DNA of 64,000 nt. Origin: Hippophae tibetana. Lineage: Eukaryota; Streptophyta; Magnoliopsida; Rosales; Elaeagnaceae. Location of the stretch: assembly GCA_037013495.1 (NCBI GenBank), contig CM072802.1:61927483-61991482 (forward strand). The letters are read 5' to 3'. Under the pieces are notes generated by a model. The model did no database searches, was not told where the DNA came from, and saw only the letters and a program-made list of their open reading frames with translations. Below, piece by piece: positions 49,633 through 63,235 of the stretch. The position numbers were made by a program, and so were the translations under genes. The stretch's first letter is position 1. Every line of letters begins with the position of its first letter.

Positions 49633-51835
49633 TTATTGATAAAAAAATATTAGGTTTGGCACGGTAAAAATAAGAAGATAACAAGAAGTTCTCGTTTTGA
49701 GTTGCCACCGTTGCGCGCATTGATGGGCACCTCTAACACCTCGTTGGCAAAACCATGCCAACGATAGAATTTTAGGGCAATTTTTTTCACACATGTTTAG
49801 AATTGTATGCCATCTCGTACTGGAAAGTTTCATGATTTTATTTACACATGAAATATTTTTAGTTATTTTTTGAAGTCTTCGAAAAATCATGAAAAATAGA
49901 AAAATTGGCCAAAACTATTGTTTCTTGTTGGATGCAATTCTTTTCATCATCTAAGATTTTTTGCTCACAAAATATTAGGTTTGGGATGGTATAAATACGA
50001 ATATGACAAGGAATGCTCGTTTTTAGCTGCCACCGTTGCGGGCATTTATGGGCACCTATAACCCCGTGGGCAAAACCATGTCAAACGATAGAAGTTTAGG
50101 GCGATTTTTTTCAAACAGGGTTTAGAATTGTATGTCATCTCGTACTGGAAATTTTTATGATTTTATGGAGGCGGATAGTATTTTTAGTCATATTTTAAAC
50201 TATTCGAAAAATCATGAAAAATAGATAATTCCGAAAAAATTCTTATTTCTTGTTGGATGCAATTCCATTCATCATGTAAGACTTATTGATCACAAAATAT
50301 TAGGTTTGGCACCGTAAAAATAAGAAGATAAGAAGGAATGGTCATTTTGAGGTGCCACCCTTGCGGGCATTGATGGGCACCTCTAACACCTCGTGGGCAA
50401 AACCATGCCAACGATAGAATTTTATTGCAATTTTTTCTCACATGTTTAGAATAGTATGTCATCTCGTAGTGGAAAGTTTCATGATTTTATTTACACGGGA
50501 AGTATTTTTAGTCATTTTTTGAAGTGTTCGAAAAATACTGAAAAATAGAAAATTCGGCCAAAACTATTGTTTCTTGTTGGATGCAATTATATTCATCATC
50601 TAAGATTTATTGCTCACAAAATATTTTGTTTGGCATGGTATAAATACGAATATGACAAGGAATGCTCGTTTTTAGGTGCCACCGTTGCGGGCATTTATGG
50701 GCACCTCTAACACCCCGTGGGCAAAACCATGTCAAACGATGGAAGTTTAGGGCGATTGTTTTCACACATGTTTAGAATAGTATGTTATCCTGTACTGGAA
50801 CGTTTTATGATTTTATGGAGGCGGGAAGTATTTTTAGTCATTTTTTAAACTATTCGAAAAATCATGAAAATAGATAATTCTGCAAAAATTCTTATTTCTT
50901 GTTGCATGCAATTCAATTCATCATCCAAGATTTATTTATCACAAAATATTAGGTTTGGCAAGGTTAAAATAAGAAGATAACACGAATTGCTCGTTTTGAG
51001 GTGCCACCGTTGCGGGCATTAATGGGCACCTCTAACACCTCGTGGGCAAAACCATGCCGACGATAGAATTTTATTGCAATTTTTTTCTTACATGTTTAGA
51101 ATAGTATGTCATCTCGTACTTGAAAGTTTCATGATTTTATTGAGAAGGGAAGTATTTTTAGTCATTTTTTGAAGTGTTCGAAAAATAATGAAAAATAGAA
51201 AATTCGGCCAAAACAATTGTTTCTTGTTGGATGCAATTATTTTCATCATCTAAGATTTATTGCTCACAAAATATTTTGTTTGGCATGGTATAAATACGAA
51301 TATGACAAGGAATTCTCGTTTTTAGGTGCCACCGTTGCGGGCATTTATGGGCACCTCTAACACCCCGTTGGAAAAACCATGTCAAACGATCGAAGTTTAG
51401 GGCGATTGTTTTCACACATGTTTAGAATAGTATGTCATCTCGTATTTTAAATATTTATGATTTTATGGCGGCGGGAAGTATTTTTAGTAATTTTTTAAAC
51501 TATTCGAAAAATTATGAAAAATAGGTAATTCGGCACAAATACTTATTTCTTGTTGCATGCAATTCCATTCATCATCTAAGATTTATTGATAAAAAAATAT
51601 TAGGTTTGGCAAGGTAAAAATAAGAAGATAACAAGAAGTTCTCGTTTTGAGTTGCCGCCGTTGCGGGCATTGATGGGCACCTCTAACACCTCGTTGGCAA
51701 AACCATGCCAATGATAGAATTTTAGGGCAATTTTTTTCACACATGTTTAGAATTGTATGCCATCTCGTACTGAAAAGTTTCATGATTTTCTTTACACATG
51801 AAATATTTTTAGTTATTTTTTGAAGTCTTCGAAAA

Positions 51836-54800
51836 ATCATGAAAAATAGAAAATTTGGCCAAAACTATTGTTTCTTGTTGGATGCAATTCTTTTCATCAT
51901 CTAAGATTTTTTGCTCACAAAATATTAGGTTTGGCATGGTATAAATACGAATATGACAAGGAATGCTCGTTTTTAGGTGCCACCGTTGTGGGCATTTATG
52001 GGCACCTATAACCCCGTGGGCAAAACCATGTCAAACGATAGAAGTTTAGGGCGATTTTTTTCACACAGGTTTAGAATTCTATGTCATCTCGTACTGGAAA
52101 TTTTTATGATTTTATGGAGGCGGATAGTATTTTTAGTCATTTTTAAAATATTCGAAAAATCATGAAAAATAGATAATTCCGAAAAAATTCTGATTTCTTG
52201 TTGGATGCAATTCCATTCATCATCTAAGATTTATTGATCATAAAATATTACGTTTGGCACGGTAAAAACAAGAAGATAACAAGAAATGCTCGTTTTGAGG
52301 TGCCACCGTTGTGGGCATTGATGGTCACCTCTAACACCTCGTGGGCAGAACCATGTCAAATGATAGAATTTTACGCAAATGTTTTCACACATGTTCAGAA
52401 TAGTATGCCATCTCGTACTGGAAAGTGTCATGATTTTATTTATACGGGAAGTATTTTTAGTTATTTTTTGAAGTCTTCGAAAATTCATGAAAAATAGAAA
52501 ATTCGGCCAAAACTATTGTTTCTTGTTGGATGCAATTCCATTCATCATGTAAGATTTATTGATGACAAAATATTAAGTTTGGCACCGTAAAAATAAGAAG
52601 ATAACAAGAAGTGCTCGTTTTGATGTGCCACGCTTGCGGGCATTGATGGGCACCTCTAACACCTCGTGGGTAAAACCATGCCAACGATAGAATTTTATTG
52701 CAATTTTTTTCTCCATGTTTAGAATAGTATGTCATCTCGTACTGGAAAGTTTCATGATTTTATTGACACGGGAAGTATTTTTAGTCATTTTTTGAAGTGT
52801 TCGAAAAATCATGAAAAAAAGAAAATTTGGCCAAAACTATTGTTTCTTGTTGGATGCAATTCTTTTCATCATCTAAGATTTATTGCTCACAAAATATTAG
52901 CTTTGGCATGGTATAAATACGAATATGACAAGGAATGCTAGTTTTTAGGTGCCACAGTTGCGGGCATTTATGGGCACCTCTAACACCCCGTGGGCAAAAC
53001 CATGTCAAACGATGGAAGTTTAGGGCGATTGTTTTCACACATGTTTAGAATAGTATGTCATCATGTACTGGAACGTTTTATGATTTTATGGAGGCGGGAA
53101 GTATTTTTAGTCATTTTTTAAACTATTCGAAAAATCATGAAAATAGATAATTCGGCAAAAATTCTTATTTCTTGTTGCATGAATTCCATTCATCATCCAA
53201 GATTTATTTATCACAAAATATTAGGTTTGGCAAGGTTAAAATAAGAAGATAACACGAAATGCTCGTTTTGAGGTGCCACCGTTGCGGGCATTGATGGACA
53301 CCTCTAACACCTCTTGGGCAAAACCATGCCAACGATAGAATTTTATTGCAATTTTTTTCTCACATGTTTAGAATAGTATGTCATCCCGTAGTGGAAAGTT
53401 TCATGATTTTATTGACACGGGAAGTATTTTTATTCATTTTTTGAAGTGTTCGAAAAATCATGAAAAATAGAAAATTCGGCCAAAACTATTGTTTCTTGTT
53501 AGATGCAATTCTTTTCATCATCTAAGATTTATTGCTCACAAAATATTAGGTTTGGCATGGTAAAAATACGAATATGACAAGGAATGCTAGTTTTTAGGTG
53601 CCACAGTTGCGGGCATTTATGGGCACCTCTAACACCCCGTGGGCAAAACCATGTCAAATGATGGAAGTTTCGGGCGATTATTTTTCACACATGTTTAGAA
53701 TAGTATGTCATCCCGTACTGGAAATTTTTATGATTTTATGGAGGCGGATAGTATTTTTAGTCATTTTTTAAACTATTCGAAAAATCACGAAAAATAGATA
53801 ATTCGGAAAAAATTCTTATTTCTTGTTGGATGCAATTCCATTCATCATGTAAGATTTATTGCTCACAAAATATTAGGTTTGGCATGGTATAAATACGAAT
53901 ATGACAAGGAATGCTAGTTTTTAGGTGCCACAATTGCGGGCATTTATGGGCACCTCTAACACCCCGTGGGCAAAACCATGTCAAAGGATGGAAGTTTCGG
54001 GCGATTGTTTTCACACATGTTTAGAATAGTATGTCATCCTGTACTGGAACGTTTTATGATTTTATGGAGGCGGGAAGTATTTTTTACTCATTTTTTTAAT
54101 TATTCGAAAAATCATGAAAATAGATAATTCGGCAAAAATTCTTATTTCTTGTTGCATGCAATTCCATTCATCATCCAAGATTTATTTATCACAAAATATT
54201 AGGTTTGGAAAGGTTAAAATAAGAAGATAACTCGAAATGCTCGTTTGGAGGTGCCACCGTTGCGGGCATTGATGAGCAAATCTAACACCTCGTGGGAAAA
54301 CCATCGCAAAGATAGAATTTTAGGGCAATTTTTTTCACAGATGTTTAGAATAGTGTGTCATCTCGTACTAGAAATAGTCATGATTTTATTGACACGGGAA
54401 GTATTTTTAGTCATTTTTTTGAAGCCTTCGAAAAATCATGAAAAATAGAAAATTCGGCCAAAACTATTGTTTTTTGTTGGATGCAATTCTTTTCATCATC
54501 TAACATTTATTGCTCACAAAATATTTGGTTTGGCATGGTATAAATACGAATATGACAAGGAATGCTCATTTTTTGGTGCCACCATTGCGGGCATTTATAG
54601 GCAACTCGAACACCGAGGCGGCAAACCCATGTCAAATGATGGAAGTTTCGGGCGATTTTTTTTCACACATGTTTAGAATTGTATGTTATCTCGTACTGGA
54701 AATTTTTATGATTTTATGGAGGCGGATAGTATTTTTAGTCATTTTTAAACTATTCGAAAAATCCTGAAAAATAGATAATTCGGAAAAAATTCTTATTTCT

Positions 54801-56457
54801 TATGGATGTAATTCCATTCATCATGTAAGATTTATTGATCACAAAATATTAGGTTTGGCAACGTAAAAATAAGAAAATAACAAGGAATGCTCGTTTTGAG
54901 GTGCCACCCTTGCGGGCATTGATGGGCACCTCTAACACCTCGTGGGCAAAACCATGCCAACGATAGAATTTTGTTGCAATTTTTTTCTCACATGTTTAAA
55001 ATAGTATGTCATCTCGTAGTGGAAAGTTTCATGATTTTATTGACACGGGAAGTATTTTTAGTCATTTTTTGAAGTGTTCGCAAAATCATGAAAAATAGAA
55101 AATTTGGCCAAAACTATTGTTTCTTGTTGGATGCAATTCTTTTCATCATCTAAGATTTTTTGCTCACAAAATATTAGGTTTTGCATGGTATAAATACGAA
55201 TATGAAAAGGAATGCTCGTTTTTAGGTGCCACCGTTGCGGGCATTTATGGGCACCTATAACCCCGTGGGCAAAACCATGTCAAACGATAGAAGTTTAGGG
55301 CGATTTTTTTCACACAGGTTTAGAATTCTATGTCATCTCGTACTGGAAATTTTTATGATTTTATGGAGGCGGATAGTATTTTTAGTCATTTTTAAAATAT
55401 TCGAAAAATCATGAAAAATAGATAATTCCAAAAAAATTCTCATTTCTTGTTGGATGCAATTCCATTCATCATCTAAGATTTATTGATCATAAAATATTAC
55501 GTTTGGCACGGTAAAAACAAGAAGATAACAAGAAATGCTCGTTTTGAGGTGCCACCGTTGTGGGCATTGATGGTCACCTCTAACACCTCGTGGGCAGAAC
55601 CATGTCAAATGATAGAATTTTACGCAAATGTTTTCACACATGTTCAGAATAGTATGCCATCTCGTACTGGAAAGTGTCATGATTTTATTTGTACGGGAAG
55701 TATTTTTAGTTATTTTTTGAAGTCTTCGAAAATTCATGAAAAATAGAAAATTCGGCCAAAACTATTGTTTCTTGTTGGATGCAATTCCATTCATCATGTA
55801 AGATTTATTGATGACAAAATATTAAGTTTGGCACCGTAAAAATAAGAAGATAACAAGAAGTGCTCGTTTTGATGTGCCACGCTTGCGGGTATTGATGGGC
55901 ACCTCTAACACCTCGTGGGCAAAACCATGCCAACGATAGAATTTTATTGCAATTTTTTTCTCCATGTTTAGAATAGTATGTCATCTCGTACTGGAAAGTT
56001 TCATGATTTTATTGACACGGGAAGTATTTTTAGTCATTTTTTGAAGTGTTCGAAAAATCATGAAAAAAAGAAAATTTGGCCAAAAATATTGTTTCTTGTT
56101 GGATGCAATTCTTTTCATCATCTAAGATTTATTGCTCACAAAATATTAGGTTTGGCATGGTATAAATACGAATATGACAAGGAATGCTAGTTTTTAGGTG
56201 CCACAGTTGCGGGCATTTATGGGCACCTCTAACACCCCGTGGGCAAAACCATGTCAAACGATGGAAGTTTAGGGCGATTGTTTTCACACATGTTTAGAAT
56301 AGTATGTCATCATGTACTGGAACGTTTTATGATTTTATGGAGGCGGGAAGTATTTTTAGTCATTTTTTAAACTATTCGAAAAATCATGAAAATAGATAAT
56401 TCGGCAAAAATTCTTATTTCTTGTTGCATGCAATTCCATTCATCATCCAAGATTTAT
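51836..56457. repeat. Displaced satellite duplication, offset 3249 bp
   Basis: The stretch 51836-53208 matches 55085-56457 with very few changes. Shared private variants include CACAGGTTTAGAATTC, ATTACGTTTGGC and TCAAATGATAGAATTTTACGC. The sequence between is other dimers. The offset is ten monomers. Confidence 0.8.
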
Positions 56458-58199
56458 TGATCACAAAATATTAGGTTTGGCAACGTAAAAATAAGAAGAT
56501 AACAAGGAATGCTCGTTTTGAGGTGCCACCGTTGCGGGCATTGATGGACACCTCTAACACCTCGTGGGAAAAACCATGCCAACGATAGAATTTTGTTGCA
56601 ATTTTTTTCTCACATGTTTAGAATAGTATGTCATCTCGTAGTGGAAAGTTTCATGATTTTATTGACACGGGAAGTATTTTTAGTCATTTTTTGAAGTGTT
56701 CGAAAAATAATGAAAAATGGAAAATTCGGCCAAAACTATTGTTTCTTGTTGGATGCAATTATTTTCATCATCTATGATTTATTGCTCACCAAAAATTAGG
56801 TTTGGCATGGTATAAATACGAATATGACAAGGAATGCTAGTTTTTAGGTGCCACAGTTGCGGGTATTTATGGGCACCTCTAACACCCCGTGGGCAAAACC
56901 ATGTCAAACGATCGAAGTTTAGGGCGATTGTTTTCACACATGTTTAGAATAGTATGTCAACTCGTATTTTAAATATTTATGATTTTATGGCGGCGGGAAG
57001 TATTTTTAGTAATTTTTTAAACTATTCGAAAAATTATGAAAAATAGATAATTCGGCACAAATTCTTATTTCTTGTTCCTTGCAATTCCATTCATCATCTA
57101 AGATTTATGGATAAAAAAATATTAGGTTTGGCAAGGTAAAAATAAGAAGATAACAAGAAGTTCTCGTTTTGAGTTGCCACCGTTGTGGGCATTGATGGGC
57201 ACCTCTAACACCTCGTTGGCAAAACCATGCCAATGATAGAATTTTAGGGCAATTTTTTTCACACATGTTTAGAATTGTATGCCATCTCGTAGTGGAAAGT
57301 TTCATGATTTTATTGACACGGGAAGTATTTTTAGTCATTTTTTGAAGTGTTCACAAAATCATGAAAAATAGAAAATTCGGCCAAAACTATTGTTTCTTGT
57401 TGTATGCAATTCTTTTCATCATCTAAGATTTATTGCTCACAAAATATTAGGTTTGGCATGGTATAAATACGAATATGACAAGCAATGCTAGTTTTTAGGT
57501 GCCACAGTTGCGGGCATTTATGGGCACCTCTAACACACCGTGGGAAAACCATGTCAAACGATGGAAGTTTAGGGCGATTGTTTTCACACATGTTTAGAAT
57601 AGTATGTCATCCTGTACTGGAACGTTTTATGATTTTATGGAGGCGGGAAGTATTTTTAGTCATTTTTAAACTATTCGAAAAATCATGAAAAATAGATAAT
57701 TCCGAAAAAATTCTCATTTCTTGTTGGATGCAATTCCATTCATCATCTAAGATTTATTGATCACAAAATATTAGGTTTGGCACGGTAAAAACAAGAAGAT
57801 AACAAGAAATGCTCGTTTTGAGGTGCCACAGTTGTGGGCATTGATGGGCACCTCTAACACCTCGTGGGCAAAACCATGTCAAATGATAGAATTTTACGCA
57901 AATTTTTTCACACATGTTCAGAATAGTATGCCATCTCGTACTGGAAAGTGTCATGATTTTATTTATACGGGAAGTATTTTTAGTTATTTTTTGAAGTCTT
58001 CGAAAATTCATGAAAAATAGAAAATTCGGCCAAAACCATTGTTTCTTGTTGGATGCAATTCCATTCATCATGTAAGATTTATTGATGAAAAAATATTAAG
58101 TTTGGCATCGTAAAAATAAGAAGATAACAAGAAGTGCTCGTTTTGAGGTGCCACCCTTGTGGGCATTGATGGGCACCTCTAACACCTCGTGGGCAAAAC

Positions 58200-61100
58200 A
58201 ATGCCAACGATAGAATTTTATTGCAATTTTTTTCTCCATGTTTAGAAAAGTATGTCATCTCGTACTGGAAAGTTTCATGATTTTATTGAGACGGGAAGTA
58301 TTTTTAGTCATTTTTTGAAGTGTTCGAAAAATCATGAAAAATAGAAAATTTTAGCAAAACTATTGTTTCTTGGTGGATGCAATTCTTTTCATCATCTATG
58401 ATTTATTGCTCACCAAAAATTTGGTTTGGCATGGTATAAATACGAATATGACAAGGAATGCTAGTTTTTAGGTGCCACAGTTGCGGGCATTTATGGGCAC
58501 CTCTAACACCGCGTGAGCAAAACCATGTCAAACGATGGAAGTTTAGGGCGATTGTTTTCACACATGTTTAGAATAGTATGTCATCCTGTACTGGAACGTT
58601 TTATGATTTTATGGAGGCGGGAAGTATTTTTAGTCATTTTTTAAATTATTCGAAAAATCAGGAAAATAGATAATTCAGCAAAAATTCTTATTTCTTGTTG
58701 CATGCAATTCCATTCATCATCCAAGATTTATTTATCACAAAATATTAGGTTTGGCAAGGTTAAAATAAGAAGCTAACACGAAATGCTCGTTTTGAGGTGC
58801 CACCGTTGCGGGCATTGAAGGGCACCTCTAACACCTCGTGGGCAAAACCATCGCAACGATAGAATTTTAGGGCAATTTTTTTCACAGATGTTTAGAGTAA
58901 TGTGTCATCTCGTACTAGAAATATTCTTGATTTTATTGACACGAGAAGTATTTTTAGTCATTTTTTGAAGCCTTCGAAAAATAATGAAAAATAGAAAATT
59001 CGGCCAAAACTATTGTTTCTTGTTGGATGCAATTATTTTCATCATCTAACATTTCCTGCTCACAAAATATTTTGTTTGGCATGGTATAAATAAGAATATG
59101 ACAAGGAATGCTCGTTTTTTGGTGCCACCATTGCGGGCATTTATAGGCACCTCTAACACCGAGGGGGCAAACCCATGTCAAATGATGGAAGTTTCGGGTG
59201 ATTTTTTTTCACACATGTTTAGAATTGTATGTCATCTCGTACTGGACATTTTTATGATTTTATGGAGGCGGATAGTATTTTTAGTCATTTTTTAAACTAT
59301 TCGAAAAATCATGAAAAATAGATAATTCGGAAAAAATTCTTATTTCTTATGGATGTAATTCCATTCATCATGTAAGATTTATTGATCACAAAATATTAGG
59401 TTTGGCAACGTAAAAATAAGAAAATAACAAGGAATGCTCGTTTTGAGGTGCCACCCTTGCGGGCATTGATGGGCACCTCTAATACCTCGTGGGCAAAACC
59501 ATGCCAACGATAGAATTTTGTTGCAATTTTTTTCTCACATGTTTAGAATAGTATGTCATCTCGTAGTGGAAAGTTTCATGATTTTATTGACACGGGAAGT
59601 ATTTTTAGTCATTTTTTGAAGTGTTCGCAAAATCATGAAAAATAGAAAATTCGGCCAAAACTATTATTTCTTGTTGTATGCAATTATTTTCATCATCTAA
59701 GATTTATTGCTCATAAAATATTAGGTTTGGCATGGTATAAATACGAATATGACAAGCAATGCTAGTTTTTAGTTGCCACAGTTGCGGGCATTTATGGGCA
59801 CCTCTAACACCCCGTGGGCAAAACCATGTCAAACGATGGAAGTTTAGGGAAATTGTTTTCACACATGTTTAGAATTGTATGTCAACTCGTACTGGAAATT
59901 TTTATGATTTTATGGAGGCGGATAGTATTTTTAGTCATTTTTTAAACTATTCGAAAAATCATGAAAAATAGATAATTCGGAAAAAATTCTTATTTCTTAA
60001 GGATGTAATTCCATTCATCATGTAAGATTTATTGATCACAAAATATTAGGTTTGGCACCGTAAAAATAAGAAGATAACAAGGAATGCTCGTTTTGAGGTG
60101 CCACCCTTGCGGGCATTGATGGGCACCTCTAACACCTCGTGGGCAAAACCATGCCAACGATAGAATTTTATTGCAATTTTTTTCTCACATGTTTAGAATA
60201 GTATGTCATCTCGTAGTGGAAAGTTTCAGGATTTTATTGACACGGGAAGTATTTTTAGTCATTTTTTGAAGTGTTCGAAAAATCATGAAAATAGAAAATT
60301 CGGCCAAAACTATTGTTTCTTGTTGGATGCAATTCTATTCATCATCTAAGATTTATTGCTCACAAAATATTAGGTTTGGCATGGTATAAATACGAATATG
60401 ACAAGCAATGCTAGTTTTTAGGTGACATAGTTGCGGGCATTTATAGGCACCTCTAACACCCCGTGGGCAAAACCATGTCAAACGATGGAAGTTTAGGGCG
60501 ATTGTTTTCACACATGTTTAGAATAGTGTTTCATCCTGTACTGGAACGTTTTATTATTTTATGGAGGCGGGAAGTATTTTTAGTCATTTTTAAACTATTC
60601 GAAAAATCATGAAAATAGATAATTCGGCAAAAATTCTTATTTCTTGTTGCATGCAATTCCATTCATCATCCAAGATTTATTTATCACAAAATATTAGGTT
60701 TGGCAAGGTTAAAATAAGAAGATAACACGAAATGCTCGTTTTGAGGTGCCACCGTTGCGGGCATTGATGGGCACCTCTAACACCTCGTGGGCAAAACCAT
60801 CGCAACGATAGAATTTTAGGGCAATTTTTTTCACAGATGTTTAGAGTAGTGTGCCATCTCGTACTAGAAAGTTTCATGATTTTATTGACACGGGAAGTAT
60901 TTTTAGTCATTTTTTGAAGCCTTCGAAAAATCATGAAAAATAGAAAATTCGGCCAAAACTATTGTTTCTTGTTGGATGCAATTCTTTTCATCATCTAACA
61001 TTTCCTGCTCACAAAATATTTGGTTTGGTATGGTATAAATAAGAATATGACAAGGAATGCTCGTTTTTTGGTGCCACCATTGCGGGCATTTATAGGCACC

Positions 61101-63235
61101 TCTAACACCTAGGGGGCAAACCCATGTCAAATGATGGAAGTTTCGGGCGATTTTTTTACACACATGTTTAGAATTGTATGTCATCTCGTACTGGACATTT
61201 TTATGATTTTATGGAGGCGGATAGTATTTTTAGTCATTTTTTAAACTTTTCGAAAAATCATGAAAAATAGATAATTCGGAAAAAATTCTTATTTCTTATG
61301 GATGTAATTCCATTCATCATGTAAGATTTATTGATCACAAAATATTAGGTTTGGCAACGTAAAAATAAGAAAATAACAAGGAATGCTCGTTTTGAGGTGC
61401 CACCCTTGCGGGCATTGATGGGCACCTCTAACACCTCGTGGGCAAAACCATGCCAACGATAGAATTTTATTGCAATTTTTTTCTCACATGTTTAGAATAG
61501 TATGTCATCTCGTAGTGGAAAGTTTCATGATTTTATTGACACGGGAATTATTTTTAGTCATTTTTTGAAGTGTTCGAAAAATCATGAAAAATAAAAAATT
61601 CGGCCAAAACTATTGTTTCTTGTTGGATGGAATTCTTTTCATCATCTAAGATTTATTGCTCACAAAATATTAGGTTTGTCATGGTATAAATACGAATATG
61701 ACAAGCAATGCTAGTTTTTATGTGCCACAGTTGCGGGCAGTTATGGGCACCTCTAACACCCCGTGGGCAAAACCATGTCAAACGATGGAACTTTAGGGCA
61801 ATTGTTTTCACACATGTTTAGAATTATATGTCAACTCGTACTAGAAATTTTTATGATTTTATGGAGGCGGATAGTATTTTTAGTCATTTTTTAAACTATT
61901 CGAAAAATCATGAAAAATAGATAATTTGGAAAAAATTCTTATTTCTTGTTGGATGCAATTCCATTCATCATGTAAGATTTATTTATCACAAAATATTAGG
62001 TTTGACACCGTAAAAATAAGAAGATAACAAGGAATGCTCGTTTTGAGGTGCCACCCTTGCGGGCATTGATGGGCACCTCTAACACCTCGTGGGCAAAACC
62101 ATGCCAACGATAGAATTTTATTGCAATTTTTTTCTCCATGTTTAGAAAAGTATATCATCTCGTACTGGAAAGTTTCATGATTTTATTGAGACGGGAAGTA
62201 TTTTTAGTCATTTTTTGAAGTGTTCGAAAAATCATGAAAAATAGAAAATTTAGCCAAAACTATTGTTTCTTGGTGGATGCAATTCTTTTCATCATCTATG
62301 ATTTATTGCTCACCAAAAATTAGGTTTGGCATGGTATAAATACGAATATGACAAGGAATGCTAGTTTTTAGGTGCCACAGTTGCGAGCATTTATGGGCAC
62401 CTCTAACACCGGGTGGGCAAAACCATGTCAAACGATGGAAGTTTAGGGCGATTGTTTTCACACATGTTTAGAATAGTATGTCATCCTGTACTGGAACGTT
62501 TTATGATTTTATGGAGGCGGGAAGTATTTTTAGTCATTTTTTAAATTATTCGAAAAATCAGGAAAATAGATAATTCAGCAAAAATTCTTATTTCTTGTTG
62601 CATGCAATTCCATTCATCATCCAAGATTTATTTATCACAAAATATTAGGTTTGGCAAGGTTAAAATAAGAAGATAACACGAAATGCTCGTTTTGAGGTGC
62701 CACCGTTGCGGGCATTGAAGGGCACCTCTAACACCTCGTGGGCAAAACCATCGCAACGATAGAATTTTAGGGCAATTTTTTTCACAGATGTTTAGAGTAA
62801 TGTGTCATCTCGTACTAGAAATATTCTTGATTTTATTGACACGGCCGGAAGTATTTTTAGTCATTTTTTGAAGCCTTCGAAAAATCATGAAAAATAGAAA
62901 ATTCGGCCAAAACTATTGTTTCTTGTTGGATGCAATTCTTTTCATCATCTAACATTTACTGCTCACAAAATATTTGGTTTGGCATGGTATAAATACGAAT
63001 ATGACAAGGAATGCTCGTTTTTTGGTGCAACCATTGCGGGCATTTATATGCACCTCTAACACCACGGGGGCAAACCCATGTGAAATGATGGAAGTTTCGG
63101 GCGATTGTTTTTCACACATGTTTAGAATTGTATGTCATCTCGTACTGGAAATTTTTATGATTTTATGGAGGCGGATAGTATTTTTAGTCATTTTTTAAAC
63201 TATTCGAAAAATCATGAAAAATAGATAATTCGGAA
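58200..63235. repeat. Displaced satellite duplication, offset 3900 bp
   Basis: The stretch 58200-59330 matches about 62100-63235. Shared variants are CTTGGTGGATGC (58370/62270), CTCACCAAAAATT, GTTTAGAGTAATGTGTC and ATATTCTTGATTTT. The right copy has a small insertion near 62843 (CACGGCCGGAAG). The offset is twelve monomers. Confidence 0.8.

Noticed and set aside
30459-60934. An 85-codon minus-strand frame recurring in A monomers across the array
   Set aside because: It repeats only because the monomers are alike. The sequence has no known domain, plus-strand frames overlap it, and many monomers break it. No sign of coding selection can be seen without a codon test.
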